NCBI GenBank assembly: GCA_964057225.1
Contig: OZ059895.1
Span: 13,826,001-13,890,000 of the forward strand
Source: Auanema rhodensis
Taxonomy: Eukaryota; Nematoda; Chromadorea; Rhabditida; Rhabditidae
Length of the DNA: 64,000 nt
Direction of reading: 5' to 3'
In this document: piece by piece, positions 63,547-64,000 of the stretch
Numbering within the stretch: position 1 is the first letter of the stretch
Layout of the letters: the number at the start of each line of letters is the position of its first letter
Translations under genes and position numbers: made by a program
Notes under the pieces: generated by a model
The model's database searches: none
Seen by the model: only the letters and a program-made list of their open reading frames with translations
Told to the model about the DNA's origin: nothing

Positions 63547-64000
63547 ATGGATGTTAATAGCTCTGGTTTCTGGAGTACTCCTCATTATGGGTTAGCAATA
63601 ATCCAACAAATATATGCAAAAACATATATATTTTTAGTTGTTCTTGTTTGTTGCTTTATGCGTATTCGTATTCCACGAACAAAAAGGCAAATTGATTTGA
63701 TAGCAGCTAAACGCAAAATGAGGAGTAAGAATAACAAGCAGAACACAGGTTTGTCATGTGATTCATATCTCGTTTAAATTCAATTTTTACTGGCAAATCA
63801 ATTTTCCTTTTTTGGTTCTGCCATCGTCACTACAACTCTAATGAAATTTAAAAAATTTAAAGTTTTTTTTATAGCTGATGAAAGAGCTCAAGCTATCGTT
63901 ATGAATTCTATGAGACCGAAAGGAAGTGTTCATCGTGCAGCTCCTGAGAATAGGGAAAAGGAAATCATGCATAAGGGTTCAAAAACCCAAACTGAAGTTT
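63547..64000 (+). CDS. tmie: TMIE homologue (mechanotransduction complex), 3' incomplete
   Basis: This is a homologue of transmembrane inner ear protein, an essential subunit of the TMC channel complex in hair cells and of the nematode TMC-1 complex. The exon with ATG 63547 (MDVNSSGFWSTP) gives a membrane segment (YIFLVVLVCCFM) directly followed by RIRIPRTKRQIDLIAAKRK, which matches the TMIE signature RVPRTRKEIEARYLQRK. After an intron (63749-63874) the next exon reads DERAQAIVMNSMRPKGS and runs off the window at 64000. The basic cytoplasmic region after the membrane segment is the conserved, TMC- and lipid-contacting part of the family. The start is uncertain: vertebrate TMIE has an N-terminal signal segment, so an exon may lie upstream of 63547. 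Confidence 0.8.

Noticed and set aside
63365-63595. Hydrophobic plus-strand frame before the TMIE exon
   Set aside because: It opens with TTG and is in a different frame from the TMIE exon; kept only as a possible upstream exon.

Overview
This window reads as nuclear DNA of an AT-rich, compact-intron animal, most likely a nematode. The genes are split by many short introns, most between 41 and 56 nt. Several start codons sit 1-10 nt after a pyrimidine-AG, as at trans-splice acceptors. Two genes have the vWA + ZP domain architecture of nematode cuticlins. Nothing bacterial, viral or organellar was seen. No tRNA, rRNA or CRISPR array was found. All gene models come from reading splice sites by eye together with family knowledge; no search or RNA data was available.

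Layout. 1-5.4 kb is mostly non-coding, with one doubtful micro-gene near 0.8-1.0 kb. 5.4-6.6 kb (-) is a hydroxypyruvate isomerase-like enzyme (HYI). 10.3-13.0 kb (+) is a secreted S9-family serine peptidase with an unusual Thr/Gln/Pro-rich tail. 13.4-14.4 kb (-) is a short coiled-coil protein resembling SIKE/FGFR1OP2. It is divergent from a small acidic-tail protein at 14.7-15.3 kb (+). 15.7-22.9 kb (-) is a full CLIP-170/clip-1 microtubule plus-end protein: two CAP-Gly domains, a long coiled coil with internal repeats, and two C-terminal CCHC knuckles. A possible small gene sits directly upstream of it.

24.6-25.8 kb (+) is the most novel gene: nine very small, all phase-0 exons, nearly each opening with a PPIGSG-like motif. 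28.3-31.7 kb (+) and 34.4-42.3 kb (-) are two vWA-ZP extracellular matrix proteins (the second with a mucin-like N-terminal half, a furin-type site and a membrane anchor), separated by a small single-pass membrane protein (32.4-33.3 kb, -). 42.3-48.6 kb is accessory: it holds an inverted, near-identical 256-bp copy of a clip-1 exon plus the start of its intron, directly followed by a decayed Ty3/gypsy retrotransposon.

48.6-50.0 kb (+) is a membrane-anchored trypsin-like protease. 51.2-52.4 kb (+) is a disordered lysine-rich protein with an apparent GC-AG intron. 55.0-58.3 kb (+) is an LMBR1/LIMR multi-pass protein. 60.5-62.9 kb (+) is a GH20 hexosaminidase of the HEXD type. 63.5 kb to the window end (+) is the 5' part of a TMIE homologue, an accessory subunit of the TMC mechanotransduction channel.

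Taken together the genes do not form one pathway. The 24-42 kb block (microexon gene, vWA-ZP, membrane protein, vWA-ZP) looks like a cluster with a cuticle or apical matrix theme.
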